Positions 50,664-58,952 of a stretch of DNA of 64,000 nucleotides are shown here, one piece after another. Source of the DNA: Bacillota bacterium (GTDB lineage Bacteria; Bacillota; Clostridia; Christensenellales; Aristaeellaceae); the NCBI GenBank assembly GCA_023459275.1, contig JAEWVC010000057.1, positions 1-64,000 of the forward strand, in the 5' to 3' direction. Under the pieces are notes generated by a model, which worked only from the letters and a program-made list of their open reading frames with translations, searched no databases and was not told the DNA's origin. Numbering within the stretch: position 1 is the first letter of the stretch; each line of letters opens with the position of its first letter. The position numbers were made by a program, and so were the translations under genes.

Positions 50664-50783
50664 GGGTTTATCGGTATATGTTTTGTTTTTCGGAACAAAA
50701 GCAGGATTTATTCAAAATATGCACATTAATTAAATATAAAAATTGTCTTTAATGATGAATGTTTCGGAAATCACAGTATGGTC

Positions 50784-50837
50784 TTGACACAAACCAGGCA
50801 TATGCTATAATGATTTTAGTTTAGCGGTATACCTAAA
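50784..50837 (+). promoter_or_regulatory. Promoter and operator of importer system 4
   Basis: TTGACA (50784-50789) and TATAAT (50806-50811) are 16 bp apart. Overlapping the expected start is TTTAGCGGTATACCTAAA (50820-50837), symmetric around GGTATACC. A related half-like sequence, TTTATCGGTATATG, lies at 50668-50680. This fits control by the divergent LacI protein. Confidence 0.75.
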
Positions 50838-50875
50838 GAAGGGGCCGCACAACCGAATATGGACAGGAGGGCATT

Positions 50876-52225
50876 ATGAACGGTTTGAAAAAAGCTCTGG
50901 CCTTGACCCTGGCGCTGGTGCTGGCAGCATCCCTGGCGGTTTTCGCCTCCGCGGAAGCCCAGCCCGCATCCGGACCTGTGATCACCTATGATCCCAGCCT
51001 GCCGGTGAACAACGGCGATCCCATTGAGGTGGAATTCTGGTACTGGACGGGCTCCGCCAACCTGTTCCAATCCCTGGCGGACAAGTACACGGCCATCCAC
51101 CCCAACGTAACGGTGAAGCTGGTGGAAAATCCCTGGTCGGATTACTGGACCAAGCTGCCGCTTGCGCTGCAGGGGGATTCGGGCCCGGCCATCTTCAACG
51201 TGCACAACAGCTACCACGAGAACCTCATCGGCTACATGGCCCCCTATGACATCTCCGCGGAAGACCTGGACAAGGAATTTGTCGGCGTCTCCGCCCACGT
51301 CATCGGCGGGAAGGTGTACTACATCGACTATTCCATGATGACGGCCTCCATCTACTACAACACCGACATGTGGGCAGCCGCGGGCCTTACGGAAAAGGAC
51401 ATCCCCAAGACCTGGGAACAGTTCCGCGAAGTGGCCAAAAAGCTTACCATCCGCGAGGGGGACACCCTTGTGCAGGCGGGCTTCAACTATAACGGCGGCC
51501 TGCAGGGCAAGGTGGTGGGCATCGGCTACCAGTACGGGGAGAACCTGTTCAAGGCCGACAACACCGCGAACCTTGACAACGAGGCCATGCGCACGGCCAT
51601 CCAGATGTTTGTGGATATGTACAAAGTGGACGGCGTATGCAACAATGATTTCGGCAACGACTCCGGCGAGACCTTCGGCCAGGGCAAAACGGCCATGATC
51701 GCCGACTGGGGCTTTATGCGCGGCGTATTCCAGCAAAATTACCCCGATCTGCATTACGGCGTGTTTGAACTGCCCACGCCCACCGAGGATACGCCCTACG
51801 CCTACTTCCGCTACAACGGCGAATCCACCTTCGGCGTGAACAAGAACGCGCCGGCCAGCCAGCAGGCCGTTGCCCAGGACATCATCCGCTACTTCCTGGC
51901 CAACGATGAAATTGAAAAGGAATTCTGCCTGCAGATGGCCACCTTCCCGGCCAAAAAGAGCCTTGCCAAGGACGCGGACCTGATGGCCATCCCCAGCATC
52001 GCGGTGCTGGGCGACCACATCGACCGCTACATCTGGCCCGGCCCCATGCCCGGCCTGTATGAGGACAATGTGAAGATCATGCTTCAGGACATCCTCTACA
52101 ACGGCGTGGATGTGGGAGAGGCGCTGAAAAAGGCGGAGGCCACCATCAACGAGGAGCTTGCCAACACAGGCTTTGTCTCCCTGGAGCCCCTGTACAAATA
52201 CGCCGCCGAAGCGGCCCAGAGGTAA
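50876..52225 (+). CDS. Extracellular sugar-binding protein (system 4)
   Basis: 449 aa. A signal peptide (MNGLKKALALTLALVLAASL, cut near FASA) lacks a lipobox cysteine. The mature part is a maltose-binding-like family-1 fold (VEFWYWTGSANLFQSLADKY). GGAGGG precedes the ATG. The GH13 and GH31 enzymes downstream make alpha-glucosides or related alpha-linked oligosaccharides the likely ligand. Confidence 0.92.
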   Translation: MNGLKKALALTLALVLAASLAVFASAEAQPASGPVITYDPSLPVNNGDPIEVEFWYWTGSANLFQSLADKYTAIHPNVTVKLVENPWSDYWTKLPLALQGDSGPAIFNVHNSYHENLIGYMAPYDISAEDLDKEFVGVSAHVIGGKVYYIDYSMMTASIYYNTDMWAAAGLTEKDIPKTWEQFREVAKKLTIREGDTLVQAGFNYNGGLQGKVVGIGYQYGENLFKADNTANLDNEAMRTAIQMFVDMYKVDGVCNNDFGNDSGETFGQGKTAMIADWGFMRGVFQQNYPDLHYGVFELPTPTEDTPYAYFRYNGESTFGVNKNAPASQQAVAQDIIRYFLANDEIEKEFCLQMATFPAKKSLAKDADLMAIPSIAVLGDHIDRYIWPGPMPGLYEDNVKIMLQDILYNGVDVGEALKKAEATINEELANTGFVSLEPLYKYAAEAAQR

Positions 52226-52254
52226 TATACAGATCTCAAGGTACAATATATAAT

Positions 52255-52287
52255 GCCGGTGGGCGGGTAGATTGCCTGCCCGCCGGC
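52255..52287. repeat. Hairpin between binding protein and permease (system 4)
   Basis: GCCGGTGGGCGGG and CCTGCCCGCCGGC pair along 13 positions, with two G-T wobbles, around a short loop, 30 bp after the binding-protein stop. A TATAAT-like box at 52249-52254 just precedes it. Confidence 0.6.
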
Positions 52288-52314
52288 CTGTTGTTTCAAG
52301 GGGGAGGCAAGCGT

Positions 52315-53217
52315 ATGGCGGGAAGGCGCGCGGGGCTGCGCTCAAGAAGTGAAATCGTACTCCGGAACACCGTGGCATTTTCGCTGGCGGCGTTTTTCCT
52401 GCTGTTCTTTTTTGTGCCCATCGGAATGGCGCTCATGGGCAGCTTCCACCAATGGAACCCCCTGAAAATGCAATACCGCTTCACGGGGCTCAAGAACTGG
52501 AACACCATGTTTGCCAGCGAGCTTTTCTGGCGGTCCATGGCCAACACCTTCGGCTTTTCCTTTTTTGCGGTGCTGCTGCGGGTTCTGCTGGGGCTGGCCC
52601 TCTCCAGCGCGCTGTACTCCCGCCTGATCCGCCGAAAATCCTTTTTCCGCATGCTCTACTACCTGCCCACCATTACCCCCATGGTGGCCGTGGCGTTTGT
52701 GTGGAAATTCATGTACGATCCGCAGATGGGCCTGATCAACCAGGCGCTGGGCACCAGGATCAACTGGCTTTTCAGCGCGCAGTACGCTTTTCCGGCCATT
52801 CTGCTGTTAACCGTCTGGAAGGACTACGGCTACGCGGTGGTGATCCTGCTGGGCGCCATGTACGCGCTGCCCAAGGATTGCTACGAGGCGGCGCAGATCG
52901 ACGGGGCCAACGCCTGGCAGGCTTTTATGCGCCTTACGCTCCCCCTGCTCAAACCCACCATCCTGTTTGTGTTCATCACCTCGGTGATCGCCTACCTGCA
53001 GACCTACATTCCCGTAATGGTGCTGACCCAGGGCGGGCCGGGCACCAGGACCTACCTGGCCTCCTACATCATTTACGACCAGGCGTTTGTGAAGTACAAC
53101 TTTGGCTATGCCTCCGCCATCTCCTTCGTGCTCTTTCTTTTCATCGCGCTGCTGACAGGGCTGTCCTTCCGGCTGTCCGGAACGATGGCAAGGGGCGGGG
53201 AGGCGGACAGGCCATGA
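52315..53217 (+). CDS. ABC importer permease, MalF type (system 4)
   Basis: 300 aa membrane protein with the EAA loop EAAQIDGANAWQAFMRLTLP and a periplasmic TQGGPGTRTYLASY segment. GGGGGAGG eight bases upstream selects the ATG at 52315 over a TTG at 52291. Its stop overlaps the next permease start (ATGA). Confidence 0.9.
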   Translation: MAGRRAGLRSRSEIVLRNTVAFSLAAFFLLFFFVPIGMALMGSFHQWNPLKMQYRFTGLKNWNTMFASELFWRSMANTFGFSFFAVLLRVLLGLALSSALYSRLIRRKSFFRMLYYLPTITPMVAVAFVWKFMYDPQMGLINQALGTRINWLFSAQYAFPAILLLTVWKDYGYAVVILLGAMYALPKDCYEAAQIDGANAWQAFMRLTLPLLKPTILFVFITSVIAYLQTYIPVMVLTQGGPGTRTYLASYIIYDQAFVKYNFGYASAISFVLFLFIALLTGLSFRLSGTMARGGEADRP

Positions 53218-54035
53218 AAAGAAAAGCGCCTTCCGTGATTTTGAACCTTGTGCTGCTGCTGTGCGGCTTTTTGACCGTCGCCCCGTTTTTGTGGATGCTT
53301 TCTTCCTCCTTCAAGACCAACGCGGAAATCAGCGCCCTTGCCCAAAGCTTTCTGCCCAAGGGCTTCACGGTCCAGAATTACGCGGATGTGTTCCAGCGGT
53401 TCAAGTTCCTCCGGTTCTTTTTCAACAGCCTGTTTTATGCCCTGGCCCTCACGGTGATCACCTGCTACACCAGCGCCATCGCGGGGTTTGTGCTGGGCAA
53501 GTACCGTTTTCGCGGCAGGGACGCCCTGTTCGCCGGGATTTTGATGACCATGATGGTCCCCGGCGCGGTGACCATCATCCCCAGGTACAGCATCCTCCAA
53601 TTCTTTGGCCTTATCGATACCTATGCCGCGCTGCTGATCCCGGCCGTGTTCACCTCCTTCGGCATTTTCCTGATGCGCCAGTCCGCGCTCACCGTGCCGG
53701 ATGAAATGCTGGAGGCCGCGCGCATAGACGGGGGCAATGAGTTTTACATCTTCCACCGCATCGTTTTGCCCATGTTGCGCAACACCGTGGTGAGCATTGC
53801 CATCTTCCAGTTCCTTTGGGCCTGGGAGGATTACCTCTGGCCGTATCTGATGATCCGTTCGGAGGAGAAGCAGGTGCTATCCGTGGCGCTGAACCTGTTC
53901 AACGGCCAGCATTCCACCGACTATGCCGGGCTGTTCGCCGCCGCCAGCATCGCCATCATGCCGGTGATCGTGTTCTACCTGATCTTTCAAAAGCGGTTCA
54001 TTGAGGGCATATCGTCTTCGGCCATCAAGGGCTGA
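53214..54035 (+). CDS. ABC importer permease, MalG type (system 4)
   Basis: 273 aa. The ATG overlaps the preceding stop by four bases. Membrane helices, the EAA loop EAARIDGGNEFYIFHRIVLP and the C-terminal FIEGISSSAIKG are typical of MalG-type CUT1 permeases. Partner of the gene just upstream. Confidence 0.9.
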   Translation: MKRKAPSVILNLVLLLCGFLTVAPFLWMLSSSFKTNAEISALAQSFLPKGFTVQNYADVFQRFKFLRFFFNSLFYALALTVITCYTSAIAGFVLGKYRFRGRDALFAGILMTMMVPGAVTIIPRYSILQFFGLIDTYAALLIPAVFTSFGIFLMRQSALTVPDEMLEAARIDGGNEFYIFHRIVLPMLRNTVVSIAIFQFLWAWEDYLWPYLMIRSEEKQVLSVALNLFNGQHSTDYAGLFAAASIAIMPVIVFYLIFQKRFIEGISSSAIKG

Positions 54036-54065
54036 AGCCGTATTTGCAATAAAGGAGCGTGCCAT

Positions 54066-55376
54066 ATGGCCAGGGATACGGACAAACGTCTTCGCGGCAT
54101 GGTGATGTATTCTATTTACGTCCGCAATTACAGCGGGGAAGGCACCTTCAAGGCCGTCCAGCGGGACCTTGACCGCATACGGGGCCTGGGCGTTGATATC
54201 ATCTGGCTGCTGCCCATCCACCCCATCGGCCAAAAGGCCCGCAAAGGGCTGCTGGGCAGCCCCTATGCCATTGAAAACTACCGGAAAATCAACCCCGAGC
54301 TGGGCACGCTGGCGGATTTCAAAGAACTGGTGGACGCCATCCATCTGCGGGGCATGAAATGCATCATCGACGTGGTGTACAACCACACTTCCCCGGATTC
54401 CTGGCTCAGCAGGCGCCATCCCGAGTGGTTTTACAAAAAAGCGGACGGCTCCTTCGGGAACAGGATCGGGGAATGGAGCGACATCATCGACCTGGACTAC
54501 AATCAGCGGGGGCTGTGGGACTACCAGATCGGGACCCTGAAAATGTGGGCCGGGATCGTGGACGGCTTCCGCTGCGATGTGGCGCCGCTGATCCCGCTGG
54601 AGTTCTGGCTTCGGGCGCGGCGGGAGGTTGAAAAAATCCGGCCCGGCTGCCTGTGGCTGGCCGAATCGGTGGAGCCGCCCTTCATCCTTGACAACCGGGC
54701 CCGGGGCATGGTGAGCCTTTCGGATTCGGAGGTCTTTGAGGCCTTTGACGTCTGCTACGACTATGACATCTTCTCGGATTTCCGGGGCTTTTTGGCGGGG
54801 AAAAACACCCTTTCGCAGTACGCGGACAAGGTAAACATGCAGGAATACATCTATCCCGACAACTATGTAAAGCTCCGCTACCTGGAAAACCACGACCAGG
54901 CCAGGGCCAAGGCCATCCTTGCAGGGGAGCGGGCGCTTTTGAACATGACGGCGTTCATCTATTTCCAGAAGGGCATGACGCTGCTCTATGCCGGGCAGGA
55001 GACCTGCAACGAAAGAAGGCCGGACCTGTTTGACCGCGACCCCGTTTCCTGGGACACGGGCCGCGGTCTTTCGGGGCTGATGGCCAGGCTGTCCGCCCTG
55101 AAAAAGGACCCGATCTTTGCGGACAGCCGCTATCATGTCCAAGCGGTGGGAGAGGAGCTTTTGCTGGCCTCCCACACCCATCAAGGGCGGCGGATGGCGG
55201 GCGTGTTCAGCCTGAAAGGCGCGGAGGCCAAGGTCCCCGTGGATGTGAAGGACGGGCAATATATCAACCTGATCGACGGATCGGGATTCCGCGTGGAAAA
55301 CGCTGTCCTTCCCTTTGCGGGCCTGCCCCTTATTTTTGAAGCGGAAGGGGACAACCGGCATGGCAGCCGCCTTTGA
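54066..55376 (+). CDS. Glycoside hydrolase family 13 (alpha-amylase superfamily)
   Basis: 436 aa, no signal peptide. Signatures: VVYNHTS (region I), GFRCDVAPL with nucleophile Asp171, WLAESVE with acid/base Glu200, and LENHDQAR with Asp277. The N-terminus reads YSIYVRNYSGEGTF, as in maltogenic or trehalose-like GH13 groups. AAAGGAG precedes the ATG. With GH31 next to it, it should act on imported alpha-gluco-oligosaccharides. Confidence 0.89.
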   Translation: MARDTDKRLRGMVMYSIYVRNYSGEGTFKAVQRDLDRIRGLGVDIIWLLPIHPIGQKARKGLLGSPYAIENYRKINPELGTLADFKELVDAIHLRGMKCIIDVVYNHTSPDSWLSRRHPEWFYKKADGSFGNRIGEWSDIIDLDYNQRGLWDYQIGTLKMWAGIVDGFRCDVAPLIPLEFWLRARREVEKIRPGCLWLAESVEPPFILDNRARGMVSLSDSEVFEAFDVCYDYDIFSDFRGFLAGKNTLSQYADKVNMQEYIYPDNYVKLRYLENHDQARAKAILAGERALLNMTAFIYFQKGMTLLYAGQETCNERRPDLFDRDPVSWDTGRGLSGLMARLSALKKDPIFADSRYHVQAVGEELLLASHTHQGRRMAGVFSLKGAEAKVPVDVKDGQYINLIDGSGFRVENAVLPFAGLPLIFEAEGDNRHGSRL

Positions 55377-57762
55377 TGCCTTTCCAAAAGGCAAATGCGC
55401 GGGAGAAAGCGTGGTGGCGGGCGGCGCGTACCGCTTTTGCGTGCTGACCCCGCAATTGATCCGCATGGAATATGACAGGGACGGCCTTTTTGAGGACAGG
55501 CCCACCCAAACCGTGGTCCGCCGGGATTTTCCCGCGCCAGCTTTTTCGGCCGCGGAAACGGCGGACGGCCTGGAAATCCACACGGAGTTCCTGTCGCTGT
55601 ATTATGACAAAAAGGAATTTTCCGCGCACGGCCTCAGCATATCGGTGCTAAGTGAAAGCCGGGGCATCCACAGCACCTGGCGGTTTTCCACGGAGCCGCA
55701 AACCCTTGGGGGAACGGCCAGGACTCTGGACAACGCCGACGGCGCGGTGCCCCTTGGCCCGGGGCTTCTGTCCCGCATGGACGGATACGCGCTGCTGGAC
55801 GACTCCGCCTCCCTTGCCCTTACGGAGGATGGCTGGGTGGCGCCCCGGAAAAAGGGCGCCGCCGACCTGTACTTTTTCGGATACGGCTTTGATTACGGCC
55901 TGTGCCTCCGGGATTTTTTCCATCTGTGCGGGCAAACGCCGCTGCTGCCCCGCTACGCGCTGGGCAACTGGTGGAGCCGGTATTACCGCTACAGCGACAA
56001 GGCATATATCGCACTGATGGACCGCTTTCAGGAAGAAAAAATCCCTTTTTCCGTGGCTGTGCTGGACATGGACTGGCACATTACCCGGGTGCCCGCCAAA
56101 TACGGCAAGGGCTGGACGGGGTACACCTGGAACCGGGAGCTGTTCCCGGACCCCAAGGCCTTCCTTAAAAAGCTGCACAGCCTTAAATTGAAGGTTACGC
56201 TCAACCTGCACCCCGCGGACGGCGTGTACCCCCACGAGGAAATGTATGAACAAATGGCCCTGGCCCTTCACAAAGACCCGGCCAAGGGGCTGCCCCTTCG
56301 CCTGGATGTAAGCAGCCGGGCGTTCATGGCCGCGTATTTCACCTACCTTCACCACCCCCGGGAAGAGGAGGGGGTGGACTTCTGGTGGATCGACTGGCAG
56401 CAGGGCGGCGTTTCCCGCATGGAGGGGCTTGATCCCCTGTGGATGCTCAATTACCTTCATGCCCTGGACAGCGGGAAAGGCGGCAGGCGGGCGCTGATTT
56501 TCTCGCGCTATGCCGGGCCCGGCAGCCACAGGTATCCGGCGGGCTTTTCCGGCGACAGCGTCATCAGCTGGGCGTCCCTTGCTTTCCAGCCCTATTTCAC
56601 GGCCACCGCCGCCAACATCGGGTACGGCTGGTGGAGCCATGACATCGGCGGCCACCTGGGCGGCGCCAAGGACGATGAGCTGGCGGTGCGCTGGCTTCAG
56701 TTCGGCGTGTTTTCCCCCATCATGCGGCTGCACAGCACTTCCAACCTGTTCGGAGGAAAGGAGCCCTGGAACTATGGCGAGGAAGCCCGCGCCGTCATGG
56801 TAGGGTTCCTGCGGCTGCGGCACCGGCTTCTTCCCTACCTGTATACCATGAACTGGCGCTGCCACCGCTTTCAGGAGCAGCTCGTTCGGCCCATGTACCA
56901 CCTGTATCCCAGGCAGGATGCGGCCTATGAAGTCAAAAACCAGTACCTGTTCGGCAGCGAACTTATGGTGTGCCCCGTCACCGTGCCCATGGACCGGCAG
57001 CTTATGCGGGGCAAAGCCGCCGCCTGGCTGCCGGAAGGCACGTATATCGATCTGCTGAACGGGCTCATCTACCGCGGCGGGCGCAAAATGGATCTATACC
57101 GGCCGCTGAATCAGATTCCGGTGCTGGCAAAAGCCGGGGCCATCGTGCCCATGGCAGGGGAGGAAGAAAGCACGGCAAACGGCGCTGCGCTGCCCAAATC
57201 CATCACCTGGATGGTCTTTGGGGGCGCGGACGGCCATTTTGAACTGTATGAGGACGACGGGGAAACGGTGGCTTACCAAAATGGCGCATACATCCTCACG
57301 TCCGTGGACTTTTTGTGGCATGAAAAGGGAAAAACATGCCTGCGCATAAAGGCGGCCGGACCGGAGGGTATTATCCCGGCAGAGCGGCGGCATACGCTCC
57401 GCTTTGCGGGTGTTTTGGATGCCGGGGCCGTTTCGGTCAGGACGGAGCCGGAAAGCGGGCCGGTGACTTTCCAGAAGCGGTACGACGCCCACATGCACGC
57501 GGTGGATGTGGCGCTTCCCGCGCTCCCCGCTTTTGATGCGGTCACCGTTACCTTTGAGCAGGCGCTTGTCCCGGCCTCCAACGATGCTGTGGAGCGAATT
57601 GCCACTTACCTGGGTGAAGCGCAGATAGGATATGATCTGAAGGAAACCATTTACCGGGCGGTCTCCTACGCAAACGGCGAGGCGCGCGTGCTTGCGGAGC
57701 TGCTTGCTCTTCATCTGCCCCCGGACCTTATGGGGATATTGTCTGAAATGATCCTGGCATAA
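55360..57762 (+). CDS. Glycoside hydrolase family 31 (alpha-glucosidase / alpha-xylosidase type)
   Basis: 800 aa, no signal peptide. The nucleophile is Asp345 in FWWIDWQQGG and the acid/base Asp399 in FSGDSVISW; the His-Asp-Ile-Gly-Gly segment SHDIGGHLGG follows. The WWIDWQQG wording marks a particular GH31 subgroup rather than classic alpha-glucosidases. ATG 55360 overlaps the GH13 gene by 17 bases with GGAAGGGG upstream; the longer frame from 55315 is not needed. A C-terminal helical extension (from about residue 745) is unassigned. Confidence 0.89.
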   Translation: MAAAFDAFPKGKCAGESVVAGGAYRFCVLTPQLIRMEYDRDGLFEDRPTQTVVRRDFPAPAFSAAETADGLEIHTEFLSLYYDKKEFSAHGLSISVLSESRGIHSTWRFSTEPQTLGGTARTLDNADGAVPLGPGLLSRMDGYALLDDSASLALTEDGWVAPRKKGAADLYFFGYGFDYGLCLRDFFHLCGQTPLLPRYALGNWWSRYYRYSDKAYIALMDRFQEEKIPFSVAVLDMDWHITRVPAKYGKGWTGYTWNRELFPDPKAFLKKLHSLKLKVTLNLHPADGVYPHEEMYEQMALALHKDPAKGLPLRLDVSSRAFMAAYFTYLHHPREEEGVDFWWIDWQQGGVSRMEGLDPLWMLNYLHALDSGKGGRRALIFSRYAGPGSHRYPAGFSGDSVISWASLAFQPYFTATAANIGYGWWSHDIGGHLGGAKDDELAVRWLQFGVFSPIMRLHSTSNLFGGKEPWNYGEEARAVMVGFLRLRHRLLPYLYTMNWRCHRFQEQLVRPMYHLYPRQDAAYEVKNQYLFGSELMVCPVTVPMDRQLMRGKAAAWLPEGTYIDLLNGLIYRGGRKMDLYRPLNQIPVLAKAGAIVPMAGEEESTANGAALPKSITWMVFGGADGHFELYEDDGETVAYQNGAYILTSVDFLWHEKGKTCLRIKAAGPEGIIPAERRHTLRFAGVLDAGAVSVRTEPESGPVTFQKRYDAHMHAVDVALPALPAFDAVTVTFEQALVPASNDAVERIATYLGEAQIGYDLKETIYRAVSYANGEARVLAELLALHLPPDLMGILSEMILA

Positions 57763-57938
57763 GCCTTATCCGGCGTTCCGGCATCAGCCCGGGATTGCCT
57801 CCCCCCACGGCCAGGGATCAGATGCTGACCCGGTCCACCTGCCGGGGAAATTCCCAGGGGAACTGCTATGTGGTGCATGCGGTGCTCACGAAAAAAGAAT
57901 AGATTTCCCTCTTGCCCCTTCCTTCTATGCGCCAAAGA

Positions 57939-57990
57939 GAAACAGGCCGTTGAATGCCTTGCATACCAAGATTCAACGGCCTGTTTCTTT
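57939..57990. terminator. Bidirectional-looking hairpin terminator
   Basis: A perfect 17-bp stem (GAAACAGGCCGTTGAAT at 57939-57955 with its complement at 57971-57987) surrounds a 15-base loop, with TTTAT following on the plus strand and TCTCTTT on the minus. It lies about 35 bp after the minus-strand secreted-protein gene and also ends the GH31 operon. The 57763-57938 stretch holds no convincing gene. Confidence 0.8.
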
Positions 57991-58021
57991 ATCTGGCGAT
58001 CATTAAGAAAGGCGGAAAGGC

Positions 58022-58450
58022 TTATGGGGCAGTAAATTTTACCGTTATTTCGGCGACATTGGTAACAGGGTTGTCATATGAACTGCGCACGAAGAAATTG
58101 ATATAGTATTCGTGCCCGGAGGACAGCGCCGTGCCCGGGGCCTTGTATTTTATCATCTTGAGCCCCGGCTCCACCTGAAGATCGTCACTCCACACGTAAC
58201 TGGTATCCGTGGCATCATAGACGCCGATCCAATAGCCCACAGGCGGCGCATCAAAGTGGTTTGCATTGTTCCACCCATAATGAAAATCCAGCTCACCAGG
58301 CGTCAGACTGGTTACGATGACATAGGCGCCCCCCGACGGCTGGACGATAGAAAGTGAATTGCCGTTCTGTTCGCCTGGTGCGGCGCTTGCCGAAATTGCG
58401 AAACAGAGTACCAGTGCTAATGCCAGTGCCAACGATATGCCTTTTTTCAT
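58022..58450 (-). CDS. Small secreted protein of unknown function
   Basis: 142 aa. A clear signal peptide (MKKGISLALALALVLCFAIS, cut after ASA) leads to a roughly 115-residue beta-rich domain (VIVTSLTPGELDFHYGWNNA, YWIGVYDATDTSYVWSDD, EYYINFFVRSSYD, ITVKFTAP) that looks like one immunoglobulin- or fibronectin-like sandwich. The only cysteine is in the signal peptide. AAGGAG precedes the ATG at 58450. It is monocistronic with its own terminator. I do not recognise the family. Confidence 0.7.
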   Translation of the reverse strand: MKKGISLALALALVLCFAISASAAPGEQNGNSLSIVQPSGGAYVIVTSLTPGELDFHYGWNNANHFDAPPVGYWIGVYDATDTSYVWSDDLQVEPGLKMIKYKAPGTALSSGHEYYINFFVRSSYDNPVTNVAEITVKFTAP

Positions 58451-58468
58451 CAGAACCGCTCCTTCCAA

Positions 58469-58898
58469 TTTTCTCGTTCAGAATGTTCTTCGCTGCCCTT
58501 TCTCATTTTGCTCCAACCGGATTCCCCATAGTAATGACAAACGCTTTCTGTTTTCCGCCTCCTTCATGCATAGTGGGCCGGTCATGAAATCTCTCTTACG
58601 GGCCAGTATTTTGGCAAAAGATGTCCCGGAATTTCAGCGGATAGCCTTGGGGTTGGGGGCGGAATAACTTCCCGGGTTCAATGGGAGGGCTCATCTTTAT
58701 TTTGGGGGGATTTGGAAACGGATGCACGCAGCGTAAATGGCCTCAACGGTATTTTAAATCAATCGCATCGGCCGTACATCAACCAAAAGTACTATACCGG
58801 TGCTTTTGTTACAGATGGGCCCGGCGCACGCAAGCCTATCTCTGAAGCCGGTTGCTGGATGGCCCTGATACCGGCGGCAAACCCGATTTGTTTTTCAG
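58469..58898. other. Gene-free gap
   Basis: Between the secreted-protein gene and the LuxR-type terminator I see no supported gene, promoter or repeat. The short open frames here have no ribosome binding sites and no recognisable content. Confidence 0.5.
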
Positions 58899-58930
58899 CA
58901 AAAAAAAGCTGCCGCTCTGCGGCGGCGGCA
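58899..58930 (-). terminator. Intrinsic terminator of the LuxR-type gene
   Basis: On the minus strand GCCGCCGC-AGA-GCGGCAGC forms a stem with one mismatch, followed by eight U (plus-strand A run 58900-58907), 25 bp beyond the stop. Confidence 0.8.
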
Positions 58931-58952
58931 TTCCTCCCTTTACGCGGGAGGG

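Noticed and set aside
52452..53213. Upstream extension of the second system 4 permease frame
   Set aside because: It overlaps the MalF-type gene in another frame; real homology begins at the ATG at 53214, which overlaps the preceding stop.
57822..57902. 26-codon frame with AGGGA upstream and a GNSQGNC segment vaguely like DUF397
   Set aside because: Too short, and DUF397 is an actinobacterial family; the resemblance is probably chance.
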